A stretch of DNA of 64,000 nt. Source: Gammaproteobacteria bacterium (GTDB lineage Bacteria > Pseudomonadota > Gammaproteobacteria > Natronospirales > REEB76). The notes under the pieces are model-generated. The model did no database searches and was not told the origin of the DNA. It saw only the letters and a list, made by a program, of their open reading frames with translations. The number at the start of each line of letters is the position of its first letter. Position 1 is the stretch's first letter. The translations under genes were made by a program, and so were the position numbers. The stretch is from positions 1 through 64,000 of the forward strand of contig DATEHU010000017.1 of NCBI GenBank assembly GCA_035279405.1, read 5' to 3'. Shown here one piece after another: positions 48,400-57,372 of this stretch.

Positions 48400-48705
48400 T
48401 TATTCGTCCAGATGATCGAAGGGGCGGGCCCACAACTCGTGACGTTCCTCGTCGCGGTCCACGCCGTAATCCTCGCGCTCCATGTCGAGTGAACCGGACC
48501 AGTCTTCGGGGGGATCCACCGGTTTGAGCTGCATCTCGCCCCAGCCGTCCGCGTCCAGCTCTTCCAGTGTGCCGTCGAAATACTGCACGCCGATGGTGCC
48601 ATCCTCTTCGTCCACGGCCACCACCTCGAAGGTGACGCCCTGCGGATCGGCGTACCAATCGCCCACGGCGGGCAACCAGGATTCGGGTTCCACCGTGCTG
48701 CTCAT
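48400..48705 (-). CDS. DUF6763 family small acidic protein
   Basis: 101 aa, very acidic. WLPAVGDWYADPQGVTFEVVAVDEEDGTIGVQYFDG is a small SH3-like beta fold, then DWSGSLDMEREDYG. This matches the DUF6763 pattern in gammaproteobacteria. The ATG at 48705 is preferred to 48762. Function unknown. Confidence 0.75.
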   Translation of the reverse strand: MSSTVEPESWLPAVGDWYADPQGVTFEVVAVDEEDGTIGVQYFDGTLEELDADGWGEMQLKPVDPPEDWSGSLDMEREDYGVDRDEERHELWARPFDHLDE

Positions 48706-48908
48706 GAGAGTAGTCCCTCCGGGCTGAAGCTTGCTACCATGCATCATCAAGCCCTCGTGCACATGTTATAGAACTCGTACCGGCATAAAGCAAGCGAAAA
48801 ATGGCATGTGCAAATCGCGGCTTGAATTGACCGGTTTCAAGACTCAGTCCAGCTTGAACCCGTAGCCGTGTGTAACTTCTGGCAATTTTGAACAGCGGAT
48901 TGCAGACA

Positions 48909-49535
48909 ATGCTGGAACAGTACATCAGCATGTTCATTTCACTGTTTGTGGTCATCGACCCGATCGGCCTGGCGCCCATGTTTGGCGCCATAACGCGCGG
49001 CGGCGGTCAGTTGCACCGGCGGCGCATGGCCATCAAGGGCACGATTCTCGCCACCGCCATCCTGCTGGTGTTTGCCGCCATCGGCGACTGGCTGCTGCGC
49101 ATGCTCGGCATCAGTTTCCCGGCGTTCAAGATCGCGGGTGGTGCGCTGCTGTTCCTGATCGCCATCGACATGGTGTTCGCGCGCCAGTCGGGCGGGCGCT
49201 CGGCCACGGAGCGCGAGGAGGAAGAAGGCAAGGCCAAGGAAGACGTGTCGGTGTTTCCGCTCGCCTTCCCGCTCATCGCCGGACCCGGTGCGCTCGCCAC
49301 CATCCTCATCATGGTGAGCGAGGCGCACGGCAAGATCATGATGTTCGTGGGTCTGGTGGTGGTGGTGCTGCTGGTGCTGGGCATCACGCTTGGCTGCCTG
49401 TTGCTGACCAACCGGCTGATGAAGTTGCTCGGTGAAACCGGCGCGAACGTGATCGGCCGGCTGTTTGGCGTGATCCTCGCCGCGCTCGCCGTGCAGTTCA
49501 TGGTAGACGGCATCCGCGCCGGATTTTTCCACTAA
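48909..49535 (+). CDS. MarC family membrane protein
   Basis: 208 aa with six helices. FVVIDPIGLAPMF in helix 1, AGGALLFLIAIDMVF, FPLAFPLIAGPGALATILIM and the charged loop TEREEEEGKAKED are typical of MarC/YchE. Function is not established. ATG at 48909; a TTG at 48888 would add seven residues. Confidence 0.88.
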   Translation: MLEQYISMFISLFVVIDPIGLAPMFGAITRGGGQLHRRRMAIKGTILATAILLVFAAIGDWLLRMLGISFPAFKIAGGALLFLIAIDMVFARQSGGRSATEREEEEGKAKEDVSVFPLAFPLIAGPGALATILIMVSEAHGKIMMFVGLVVVVLLVLGITLGCLLLTNRLMKLLGETGANVIGRLFGVILAALAVQFMVDGIRAGFFH

Positions 49536-49573
49536 GTCTTTGTTCTGTTGGGACCTTGCGCAGCGCTACTTCA

Positions 49574-50608
49574 CTACCTTCCCGTGTCTAGGGCAGCTAG
49601 CGCTTGTTTGGCTAATGCCACGTCGTCGTATTTACCGGGGTGCGCAATAACATACTTAAGAGCTGCGATGGTCATATGTGGGTAGAAAACATGATTCCAG
49701 CGCTGTTCCATAGGACTAGGATTTGCGATATAGCCCTGAATATTTCGTACACGTTGTACAGAGAGCGCATGCGGGTCGCCATGCGTGAGCATGTATTGAG
49801 CCTGAGCGAGAGAATCTTGACTGGAAAACCATTCCATTGCTTTGTCCAGCGATTCAACCCCGTTCTCCGAGCGCAACAGAAATGCTGCGGCAAACTGGTC
49901 GGCCATGTCCTCATTGCTATATGCAGGCAGGCCCCACACGTTCATCAGCGAATGCCCTAATTCGTGCAGTATTACGAAAGATAAGGCTGCAGATTCGTGT
50001 TGTTCTATAAGCTGATCCATAAGTTCGTAACATATCGTTATGTCTGGGCTCGAAAATGCGTTGGGAATCCCACATGGTTGAACATGGATATTAAAATCCG
50101 TGAAAACAAATTCCTTCTTTAGCATCGAGTATGCAGTTTGTAAGCTGGTTTTGAGCGATTGGACTACGTTTTCAGGAAGTCGAGTTTTGGTTTCTACCTT
50201 CCATGTAACATGTTTTGTGATGATTGTGGCGTAGCGGTTATCTAACACTAGCAGGTAAGGACCATAGGAATTTGCTTTGGCGATAAACTCAATGGGTTTA
50301 TTGCCGATCTGAGTTTGCTTTGTGACTCCTTGAATCTGTCCTTGTGCTCCTTGTTCAAATAGATTCAAGTTTGTCTGATCCACTACATATGCACTGATGT
50401 CCTTGTACACGGCGTTATTGACTATTAGGGCCACGGCAATCTCATCACCGGGCTGCGCGTTAGCGATGACTGGGATAGTAACAATGTGTCTGGCTGGTAC
50501 TGCAACGTTCCCATTGTTAGTTGTAATAATGTAGGGATTTACAGTGACTTCCGCATGTGCCGCCACCGCCGCAAGGGTAAGCAACAATATTAGAAATACT
50601 CTACGCAT
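49574..50608 (-). CDS. Secreted DUF4344-type zinc metallopeptidase, AT-rich
   Basis: 344 aa with a signal peptide (about 1-19, ending AHA). FVILHELGHSLMNVWGLPAY carries HELGH (HExxH) and the following NEDMADQFAAAFLL gives the downstream acidic ligands, the pattern of DUF4344 putative metallopeptidases. The gene is visibly richer in A and T than its neighbours; a sampled 60 bases gave 27 G+C. It was probably acquired horizontally. Substrate unknown. Confidence 0.75.
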   Translation of the reverse strand: MRRVFLILLLTLAAVAAHAEVTVNPYIITTNNGNVAVPARHIVTIPVIANAQPGDEIAVALIVNNAVYKDISAYVVDQTNLNLFEQGAQGQIQGVTKQTQIGNKPIEFIAKANSYGPYLLVLDNRYATIITKHVTWKVETKTRLPENVVQSLKTSLQTAYSMLKKEFVFTDFNIHVQPCGIPNAFSSPDITICYELMDQLIEQHESAALSFVILHELGHSLMNVWGLPAYSNEDMADQFAAAFLLRSENGVESLDKAMEWFSSQDSLAQAQYMLTHGDPHALSVQRVRNIQGYIANPSPMEQRWNHVFYPHMTIAALKYVIAHPGKYDDVALAKQALAALDTGR

Positions 50609-50682
50609 GATGATTTCCCCTGAACGCGTCTCCGTGGGTAGTTATAGCATAGAAGGAGCTTGTATCTGCGGCAATTGACGGG

Positions 50683-51369
50683 TCAGCGCCGCACGAACAC
50701 CAGATCATGCACCACGTGGCCGAGCGCGACGCCGCGGCGCTCGAATTTGGTGGGCGGACGTTGTGCGGGCCGGGGCGCGTAGCCGCCGCCGTCAGCGCAG
50801 TTGGAAAATGCCGGCGAACTGTCGAGCACAGCGAGCATCTGCGCGGCGTAATCCGGCCAGTCGGTGGCGAGTTGCAGGCGGCCGCCGGATTTCAGTTTTT
50901 GTGCCAGCAGCGCGATGAATTCCTTCTGCACGAGGCGGCGCTTGTGATGGCGCTTCTTGGGCCAGGGATCGGGAAAGAACAGCAGCACCGCATCGAGGCT
51001 GGCGTCGGGCACGCAGCGCTGCAGCACTTCGACCGCATCGGCGCACACCACACGCACGTTGTGCAGCGGTTCCGCTTCCAGCGTCAGCAGCAGGCGGCCG
51101 ATGCCCGGCCGGTGCACTTCGATGCCGAGAAAATCCTCCCCGGGATGGGCGCGCGCCAGCGCCAGCAGCGCTTCACCGTTGCCGAAGCCGATTTCGAGCG
51201 TGCGGCGCGCCGCGCGGCCGAATGTGGACGTGAAATCGAACGCGCCGTGCGCGGGGTCCAGGCCGTAATGCGGCATCAGCTTGGCGAAGGCGGTGCGCTG
51301 GCCGCGCGTGATTCGCCCTTGTCTCAGAACGAAGCTGCGAATCGTGCGCGGCGGTGCGGCGGCCGGCAT
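50683..51369 (-). CDS. trmB: tRNA (guanine46-N7)-methyltransferase
   Basis: 228 aa. EIGFGNGEALLALA is the SAM-binding motif and LLFFPDPWPKKRHHKRRL is diagnostic of TrmB. Forms m7G46 in the tRNA variable loop. Starts 10 bases after the thiG stop, the common thiSG-trmB arrangement. The ATG at 51369 gives family length. Confidence 0.96.
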   Translation of the reverse strand: MPAAAPPRTIRSFVLRQGRITRGQRTAFAKLMPHYGLDPAHGAFDFTSTFGRAARRTLEIGFGNGEALLALARAHPGEDFLGIEVHRPGIGRLLLTLEAEPLHNVRVVCADAVEVLQRCVPDASLDAVLLFFPDPWPKKRHHKRRLVQKEFIALLAQKLKSGGRLQLATDWPDYAAQMLAVLDSSPAFSNCADGGGYAPRPAQRPPTKFERRGVALGHVVHDLVFVRR

Positions 51370-51379
51370 GGGCAAGGCG

Positions 51380-52189
51380 CTAGAAGAACAGCCCCTCGAT
51401 GGGCGAGGAGGCCGAGGCAAAACGCTTCTTCGGCATGCGCCCGGCGCGGAACGCCTCGCGCCCGGCCTCAATGGCTTTCTTCATGGCGCTCGCCATGAGC
51501 ACCGGATTCTTGGCGTGCGCTATGGCCGAGTTCATGAGCACGCCGTCGCAACCGAGTTCCATGGCGATGGTGGCGTCCGAGGCCGTGCCTACGCCGGCGT
51601 CCACGAGAATCGGCACGCGCGCGTTCTCGACAATGGTGAGGATGTTGTACGGGTTGCGGATGCCGAGACCAGAGCCGAGCGGCGCGCCGAGCGGCATGAC
51701 GGCGGCGCAGCCGAGTTCTTCGAGGCGCTTGGCGATCAGCGGGTCGTCGGTGGTATAGACCATGACGTCGAACCCGTCCTTGACGAGCGTCTCAGCGGCC
51801 CGCAGGGTTTCAGTCACGTTGGGATACAGGGTTTTCTGGTCGCCCAGCACTTCGAGTTTCACCAGCGTGCGTCCGTCGAGCAATTCGCGCGCCAGGCGGC
51901 AGGTGCGCACCGCGTCCTCCGCCGTGTAGCAGCCGGCAGTGTTCGGCAGGATGGTGTATTGCGACGGCGGCAGCACCTCCAGCAGATTGGGCTCGTTCTT
52001 GTTCTGGCCAATGTTGGTGCGGCGCACGGCCACGGTAACAATCTCCGCGCCGCTGGCTTCCACCGCGCGCCGGGTTTCATCCAGATCCTTGTATTTCCCG
52101 GTGCCGATCAGCAGGCGCGAATGGAAATTATGTCCGGCGACGGTGAAGATATCGGCGGAAGGATTGACTTGCTGGATAGCGGTGTTCAT
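51380..52189 (-). CDS. thiG: Thiazole synthase
   Basis: 269 aa TIM barrel making the thiamine thiazole phosphate from DXP, dehydroglycine and ThiS thiocarboxylate. [27 protein letters not shown] (Schiff-base Lys) and [15 protein letters not shown] are present. Separated from thiS by 142 bases that contain a structured repeat instead of the usual near-overlap. Confidence 0.97.
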   Translation of the reverse strand: MNTAIQQVNPSADIFTVAGHNFHSRLLIGTGKYKDLDETRRAVEASGAEIVTVAVRRTNIGQNKNEPNLLEVLPPSQYTILPNTAGCYTAEDAVRTCRLARELLDGRTLVKLEVLGDQKTLYPNVTETLRAAETLVKDGFDVMVYTTDDPLIAKRLEELGCAAVMPLGAPLGSGLGIRNPYNILTIVENARVPILVDAGVGTASDATIAMELGCDGVLMNSAIAHAKNPVLMASAMKKAIEAGREAFRAGRMPKKRFASASSPIEGLFF

Positions 52190-52239
52190 CTAGACTCTCT
52201 GCGCTGAATGTTGATCCTAGCTGTTTGTCGGAGTGTCAA

Positions 52240-52336
52240 ACCATCCATGGTGCGCCTACCTGTCACGATATCGCTGTCGTGGCGTTCGGCGGGATCCGAC
52301 GGCCATTGGCTGTCCGATACAGATACCCGCCTCACC
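52240..52336 (+). repeat. 97-bp structured repeat, copy A (between thiS and thiG)
   Basis: Begins ACCATCCATGGTG and ends CCCGCCTCACC. Two internal hairpins (CACGA/TCGTG; a longer imperfect one near ATCCGAC) are separated by TTCGGCGGG, whose GGCGGG can pair with CCCGCC near the end. The last bases contain the thiS stop codon. Same length and linkers as copies B and C. Confidence 0.8.
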
Positions 52337-52532
52337 CGCCGCCGATGGCGTGGACGATTTCCACCTTGTCGTCGGGGCGGAAGCGGTAGCCCGGGTGCGT
52401 GCTGCGCGGTACGATCTCGCCGTTCACTTCCAGCGCCACGCGCCGGCCGGCGAGTTCCAGCCGGTCGAGCAACTCGCGTGCGCTGAGCGCATCGGGGATG
52501 TCGGTGGGAGTGCCGTTGAGCTGGATCTGCAT
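52332..52532 (-). CDS. thiS: Sulfur carrier protein ThiS
   Basis: 66 aa ubiquitin-like carrier. MQIQLNGTPTDIPDALSARE and the C-terminal VEIVHAIGGG fit; the terminal Gly-Gly is adenylated and thiolated. Sits upstream of thiG. No TPP riboswitch was found in its leader, which is short and runs into tRNA-Gly on the other strand. Confidence 0.93.
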   Translation of the reverse strand: MQIQLNGTPTDIPDALSARELLDRLELAGRRVALEVNGEIVPRSTHPGYRFRPDDKVEIVHAIGGG

Positions 52533-52652
52533 GTTGCACGTCACGCGCTGTGCTGCCTGCATTCTACCGCAGGCGCCAGCGGGGAGTGCGGGCACGCATC
52601 GGTGTCCCGTCAGTACCGGAGGTTTTCGGCTTGCTGCTAGAATGATCCGCGC

Positions 52653-52726
52653 GCGGGTGTAGTTCAATGGTAGAACTGCAGCTTCCCAAGCTGCTAACGT
52701 GGGTTCGATTCCCATCACCCGCTCCA
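52653..52726 (+). tRNA. tRNA-Gly (anticodon CCC)
   Basis: 74 bases with encoded CCA. Acceptor GCGGGTG pairs with the 3' end CACCCGC; anticodon stem GCAGC-TTCCCAA-GCTGC gives anticodon CCC; T arm GTGGGTTCGATTCCCAT. A TAGAAT ten bases upstream is a plausible -10 box. Confidence 0.95.
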
Positions 52727-52751
52727 GTATTATTGAGTGAGTGAGCGGGGA

Positions 52752-52848
52752 ACCGTCCCTGGTGGGCTAACCGGCCGATACTTCCATGTATCGGCGCTCG
52801 GCGGGATCGGACAGCCAGTAGCTGTCCGATAAAATCACCCGCCTCGCC
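52752..52848 (+). repeat. 97-bp structured repeat, copy B (after tRNA-Gly)
   Basis: Begins ACCGTCCCTGGTG and ends CCCGCCTCGCC. Stem 2 is CCGATAC/GTATCGG; stem 3 is ATCGGACAGC/GCTGTCCGAT, both perfect and different in sequence from copies A, C and D. It starts 25 bases after the tRNA-Gly gene and is followed directly by a second copy of the tRNA-Gly 3' end. Confidence 0.85.
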
Positions 52849-52871
52849 CATCATCCGCTCCAGGATTATTG
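52847..52871 (+). repeat. Duplicated tRNA-Gly 3' end
   Basis: 25 bases, 23 identical to 52711-52735 (end of tRNA-Gly plus nine bases beyond). Together the two flank copy B as direct repeats 136 bases apart. Confidence 0.85.
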
Positions 52872-52983
52872 CGTTGGACAGAGGGGCACCGCCCGTAACC
52901 GGACGGGTCCCCGGGCGTTTTCGCAGCGGGACGCGCGCATCGTCCTTGATTGCGCCAGCCGCATTATCGTTTGAGGGATCATC

Positions 52984-55194
52984 ATGCCGACCAAGCCGCA
53001 TCTTCCCGAACGCAAACCCGGCTCGCCTCCCGGCCACTCGCCGCACCGGCCATGGAAGATCGCCGGTATTGTGGTCGCGTGCATCATCGCGGTGATCATC
53101 ATTCTGGTCATCGTGTTGCCGTTCGTCATCAACCCCAACGATTTCAAGCCGCAAATCGTCAAGGTCGTGAAGGACAAGACCGGGCGCGAACTCAGCATTT
53201 CCGGCAACATAAAACTGTCCATTTTCCCGTGGCTGGGTGCGCAGATCGGGCCGATGGCGCTCGGCAACGCGCCGGGTTTCGGCAACACGCCGTTCGCGAG
53301 CATCAATGAAACCGACGTGCACGTGAGATTCTGGCCGCTGTTGCGTGGCAAGATCGAAGTCGGCACCGTCAAGCTCGACGGCCTGCAGCTTGACCTGGAG
53401 CGCGATGCCCGCGGCCGCAACAACTGGCAGGACATACTCGATCATCTGAAGAGCGGCGGCGCACCGGCGTCCGCGGGCGGCAGCTCCGGCAACGGTCTGG
53501 CCAATCTGCAGATACAGGGCTTCAGCGTGACCAACAGCGGCCTGGTGTGGCGCAACGCGCAAAAGCACCAGCAGTACATCCTCAGCGCCTTCCAGTTCGA
53601 CATGGGTGCATTTGCGTCCGGCAAACCGATGCGCGTGACCACCAGTTTCGATTTCAGCGGCACCAACCCGCAGCTCGGCGGACATGCGGATTTCAAGGGC
53701 ACGGTGTCGGCGGATCTGGCGCACAAGATCTATTCCGCCAGCAACGCCCGGCTCGTGCTCAGCGCCGGCGGCGACGCGGTCCCGGGCGGGCAGGTCCATG
53801 CGCAACTGCAGTGGCAGCAGGGTGCGCTGAACATGGACGCCGGCACGCTCGCGGTCAACGGTCTCATTGCGAGCGCCTACGGCGTGAAGCTGCAGGCCGA
53901 CGCTGAGGGCCGCGGCCTGCATGAGCAACCGAGCTTCAACGGCAGTCTGACGCTGGCCCAGTTCTCCCCGCGTGCGGTATTCACCGCGCTGGGTCACGCG
54001 AGTCTGGCCAATACCCGCGATCCGCAGGCGCTCGCCCAGGCCTCAGGCGCGCTGAATTTCGTGAGTTCCAGTGATGCCGTCACCGTGCAGGACCTGAACT
54101 TCAAGCTGGACGACAGCACGCTTACCGGCACCGTGAGCGTCAAGGATTTCAGGAGCCGGGCGCTGGAATTCAACCTGAACGTGAATCAACTCAATGCTGA
54201 CCGTTATCTGCCGCCGCAGAAAGCCGCCACGCCGGCGCAGCCGCGCGAACCCACCGACATCAACAAGATCAGCCTGTCGGTGCGCAGCTTGCGCGCGCTG
54301 AATGTCGACGGCCAGCTGCATGTCGGGCAGCTTACGCTGCTTAATACCCACAGCAGCGAGCTGAGCGTGGGCGTGCACGCCGCGAACGGCGTGGTGCAGG
54401 TCGATCCGCTCGCGGCGCAGCTCTATGGCGGCACGCTCACCGGCAGCGTGCGCATCGATGCCGGCAGCGATACCCCCGTCGTCACCGAGAAGCTGAGCCT
54501 GCAGAACGTGCAGGCCGGCGGATTGCTGCAGGATATGCTCGGCGTGAAGCGTTTGAGCGGCACCGCCAACCTGCAGGTTGCCACACGCGCGCTCGGCCCG
54601 ACCGTAGGCGAGATGCGTCACACCCTGAACGGCAAAATGAGTTTTGCGTTGAAGAACGGCGCCATCCAGGGCATCAATATATGGAATGCCATCGCGCGTG
54701 CCGAGGCGCTGGCCAGGCATCAGCCTGCGCCGCCCCCGGCCGCCAATCAGACGGAATTTGCCAGCCTGCAGGGCAGCGGCGCCATACGCAACGGCGTACT
54801 CGACAACCGCGATCTGGTGGCGCAACTGCCGTTCCTGAATCTGGACGGCAGCGGCAAGCTGGATCTGGCGGAAAACACCCTGGATTACAGGTTCAAGGCC
54901 CACATCACCGGCACGCCGAAGCTCGGCGCGAAATCGGACCTGAGCGGGCTGGCCGGCAAAACCATTCCATTGAAAATCAGCGGCACACTCACGCGCCCCA
55001 GCATCACGCCGGACATCGCGGGCGCGGTGCAGGAACGCGCGCACGCCGAGGTGCAGAAGAAAAAACAGGAAGTGCGCGGCCGGCTTGAGAATCAGATCCG
55101 CGACAAGCTCAAGGGGCTGTTGAATCCCAGTTCGCCGCCTGCATCCGGGACGCACATGCATCCCCCTACGGCGCTGGGTCAAAGCCAACGATGA
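52984..55194 (+). CDS. AsmA family protein
   Basis: 736 aa. A Pro/Lys-rich N-terminus, one membrane helix (about 27-50) ending in LPFVINPNDFKPQIVKVVKDKTGRELSI, then a very long beta-rich periplasmic part with AsmA domains. The C-terminal region has LDYRFKAHITGTP and IPLKISGTLTRPSITPD. AsmA-like proteins bridge the periplasm and are thought to move lipids to the outer membrane. Followed closely by the START-like gene and mutY. Confidence 0.92.
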   Translation: MPTKPHLPERKPGSPPGHSPHRPWKIAGIVVACIIAVIIILVIVLPFVINPNDFKPQIVKVVKDKTGRELSISGNIKLSIFPWLGAQIGPMALGNAPGFGNTPFASINETDVHVRFWPLLRGKIEVGTVKLDGLQLDLERDARGRNNWQDILDHLKSGGAPASAGGSSGNGLANLQIQGFSVTNSGLVWRNAQKHQQYILSAFQFDMGAFASGKPMRVTTSFDFSGTNPQLGGHADFKGTVSADLAHKIYSASNARLVLSAGGDAVPGGQVHAQLQWQQGALNMDAGTLAVNGLIASAYGVKLQADAEGRGLHEQPSFNGSLTLAQFSPRAVFTALGHASLANTRDPQALAQASGALNFVSSSDAVTVQDLNFKLDDSTLTGTVSVKDFRSRALEFNLNVNQLNADRYLPPQKAATPAQPREPTDINKISLSVRSLRALNVDGQLHVGQLTLLNTHSSELSVGVHAANGVVQVDPLAAQLYGGTLTGSVRIDAGSDTPVVTEKLSLQNVQAGGLLQDMLGVKRLSGTANLQVATRALGPTVGEMRHTLNGKMSFALKNGAIQGINIWNAIARAEALARHQPAPPPAANQTEFASLQGSGAIRNGVLDNRDLVAQLPFLNLDGSGKLDLAENTLDYRFKAHITGTPKLGAKSDLSGLAGKTIPLKISGTLTRPSITPDIAGAVQERAHAEVQKKKQEVRGRLENQIRDKLKGLLNPSSPPASGTHMHPPTALGQSQR

Positions 55195-55201
55195 GGGCCA
55201 T

Positions 55202-55810
55202 GTGCGGCTATTGGCCGTAACGCTGATCTTGACTATGGGTGTGTGCACCCGTGCCTACGCCGCACAGTTTCATGCACTCGAGATCAGCCGCGACGGCGAC
55301 ATTTACCGGCTGAGCGCCGACGTGTATCTGGACGCACCGCTGCCGCAGGTGTACCGGGTACTCACCGATTACAACCACCTCACGCGCATCAGTCGTGTGA
55401 TACGGCGCAGCCGCCTCCTGGAACGACCGGATGCGCACACTGCACTGGTGTACATGGAAAGCCGCGCCTGCGTGCTGTTTTTCTGCCATACCATCAAGGA
55501 AATCCAGAAAGTGACGGAATCCCCGCCCGGCACCCTCACCGCGGCCGCTATTCCCGAGCTGAGCAATGTGAAACACGACGAATCCGATTGGCACCTGCAG
55601 GCGGAAGGCCGGGGGACGCGTATGCAATGGACGTTGACGATAGAGCCGGAGTTCTGGATTCCGCCGCTCATCGGGCCGGCGTTGGTCAAGAGCCAGTTGC
55701 GCGCCGAGGGTGAGTTCAGCGCGCGCGGCATCGAGAAACTCGCGCGCGAACGCGCGCACCTGCCGCCCGCATCCACCAGCACGCATGCCCCGGCCGCGCA
55801 GACCCGTTGA
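55202..55810 (+). CDS. Secreted SRPBCC/START-like domain protein
   Basis: 202 aa with a signal peptide (about 1-20, ending AYA). The domain starts LSADVYLDAPLPQVYRVLTDYNHLTRIS, typical of polyketide-cyclase/START-like folds with a hydrophobic cavity. GTG start eight bases after asmA; its end overlaps mutY. The ligand is unknown; linkage to asmA hints at envelope lipids, as inference only. Confidence 0.8.
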   Translation: MRLLAVTLILTMGVCTRAYAAQFHALEISRDGDIYRLSADVYLDAPLPQVYRVLTDYNHLTRISRVIRRSRLLERPDAHTALVYMESRACVLFFCHTIKEIQKVTESPPGTLTAAAIPELSNVKHDESDWHLQAEGRGTRMQWTLTIEPEFWIPPLIGPALVKSQLRAEGEFSARGIEKLARERAHLPPASTSTHAPAAQTR

Positions 55811-56897
55811 GATTCGACTATCGCCCGTGCTTCTGCGCTGGCACTGCGCACACGGCCGTCACGACCTGCCTTGGCAGCGTAGCCGTACGCCGTATCGCGT
55901 GTGGGTCTCGGAAATCATGCTGCAGCAGACCCAGGTGGCGACCGTGAAGGATTATTACCGGCGTTTCCTGGCGCGCTTCCCCAGCGTGCGCGCGCTCGCC
56001 GATGCACCGCTCGACGACGTACTGCACTTGTGGTCTGGCCTCGGCTACTACGCGCGTGCACGTAACCTGCACCGCGCCGCACGGCTCATCCGCGACCAAC
56101 ACCGCGGGCGTTTCCCGCTAAAGTTTGACCAGGTCGCGGCGCTGCCCGGCATCGGGCGTTCCACGGCCAGTGCCATCCTCGCGCTCGCGCGCGGCGAACG
56201 TCACGCCATCCTCGATGGCAATGTGAAGCGTGTGCTCACGCGCTACCACGCCATTAAGGGTTGGCCAGGCGAAAAGGTAATCGAAAACAAGCTGTGGGCA
56301 CTGGCCGAACAGCACACACCGCGCGCCCATGTCGCGACTTACACGCAGGCGATCATGGATTTGGGCGCCACGCTCTGTACGCATACGCGACCGCGTTGCG
56401 GCGAATGCCCGCTCGCATCCGGCTGCCGCGCGCACGCCCTCAGCCGCGAAACCGCGTTTCCCTCGCCGCGTCTGCGGAAAACAAAACCCGTACGCCGCAC
56501 CCGCATGTTGCTTGTTACCTGTGGCAATCGCATGCTGCTCGAACGCCGTCCGCCCGCGGGCGTTTGGGGCGGGCTCTGGAGTCTGCCGGAAATTTCACCC
56601 TCGGCCGATGTTTCCGACTGGTGCGGAAAGGAATTCGGCACCACGCCGTCCGCCCAACAGAGTTGGCCGGTACTGCGCCACACTTTCAGTCACTTCCACT
56701 TGGACATCGAACCGCTGCGGCTCGCAATCGCGGCGGATGCGCGCATCGGCGATAATGTCGACCGCCGCTGGGTGACGCTAGCGCACGAGCCGGCCCTCGG
56801 TCTTGCCGCTCCGGTCAAGAAACTGCTGAAACAATTACGGGAAATGCAGGAGGAATCGCGAAATGACGCGCACGGTCAAATGCGTCTTGCTGGGTGA
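55785..56897 (+). CDS. mutY: A/G-specific adenine glycosylase
   Basis: 370 aa. Removes A mispaired with 8-oxo[14 protein letters not shown] with catalytic Glu, the helix-hairpin-helix [15 protein letters not shown] with catalytic Asp downstream ([10 protein letters not shown]), and the [4Fe-4S] Cys cluster ending [11 protein letters not shown] are present. The C-terminal NUDIX-like domain (about 240-360) recognises 8-oxoG. ATG at 55785 lies inside the previous gene. Confidence 0.96.
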   Translation: MPRPRRPVEIRLSPVLLRWHCAHGRHDLPWQRSRTPYRVWVSEIMLQQTQVATVKDYYRRFLARFPSVRALADAPLDDVLHLWSGLGYYARARNLHRAARLIRDQHRGRFPLKFDQVAALPGIGRSTASAILALARGERHAILDGNVKRVLTRYHAIKGWPGEKVIENKLWALAEQHTPRAHVATYTQAIMDLGATLCTHTRPRCGECPLASGCRAHALSRETAFPSPRLRKTKPVRRTRMLLVTCGNRMLLERRPPAGVWGGLWSLPEISPSADVSDWCGKEFGTTPSAQQSWPVLRHTFSHFHLDIEPLRLAIAADARIGDNVDRRWVTLAHEPALGLAAPVKKLLKQLREMQEESRNDAHGQMRLAG

Positions 56898-57135
56898 GGA
56901 ACTTGAAGGCCTGGAACGTCCGCCGTATCCCGGCGAACTCGGCCAGCGCATCTACGCGCTGGTGAGCAAACAGGCCTGGCAGCAATGGCTGCAGCACCAA
57001 ACCATGCTCATCAACGAGTACCGCCTGTCCGCCCTTGACCCCAAGGCGCGCAAGTTTCTCGCCGAGGAAATGGAAAAGTTCTTCTTCAGCGGCGGCGCCA
57101 AGATACCGGAAGGATACGTCCCGCCCGCACCGTAG
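56863..57135 (+). CDS. Fe(2+)-trafficking protein YggX
   Basis: 90 aa. [30 protein letters not shown] and [21 protein letters not shown] are the full YggX signature. Protects Fe-S enzymes from oxidative damage. AGGAGGA before the ATG, inside the mutY 3' end with a 35-base overlap. The same pair occurs across gammaproteobacteria. Confidence 0.96.
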   Translation: MTRTVKCVLLGEELEGLERPPYPGELGQRIYALVSKQAWQQWLQHQTMLINEYRLSALDPKARKFLAEEMEKFFFSGGAKIPEGYVPPAP

Positions 57136-57176
57136 TTTCACGTCGGGTAGGAGCGACCCCCGGGGCGTGTTTCTTT

Positions 57177-57210
57177 GGTGACTTTCTTTGCACGAACAAA
57201 GAAAGTCACC
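57177..57210. repeat. Perfect 14-bp hairpin after yggX
   Basis: GGTGACTTTCTTTG and its exact complement CAAAGAAAGTCACC flank a six-base loop. Its position after a gene suggests transcription termination or a REP-like palindrome. Confidence 0.65.
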
Positions 57211-57268
57211 CGGCCGCGGGACGGAATACCGCTTTCTTGAAAAATCTGTGGCCGTAGGCCGCTCAATC

Positions 57269-57335
57269 CGGAACTGGATTCCAGCTCGGGCGCAGCCAGG
57301 CCTGTCCTGAGCCTGTCGAAGGACCGGAATGACGA
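57269..57335 (-). repeat. Dispersed repeat unit, copy 1
   Basis: Contains GTCCTTCGACAGGCTCAGGA read on the minus strand, flanked by CCGGAATGACG and a CTGGATTCCAG-type palindrome. A related unit in opposite orientation is at 60611-60731. The 237-base gap 57136-57372 holds only this and the hairpin above. Confidence 0.5.
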
Positions 57336-57372
57336 GGGGGCGTCGCGCCGGAATGAAGGCAGGGGCGGGCGC

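Noticed and set aside
52533-52652. TPP riboswitch before thiS
   Set aside because: No CTGAGA or matching thi-box elements on the minus strand, and the gap to tRNA-Gly is too short.
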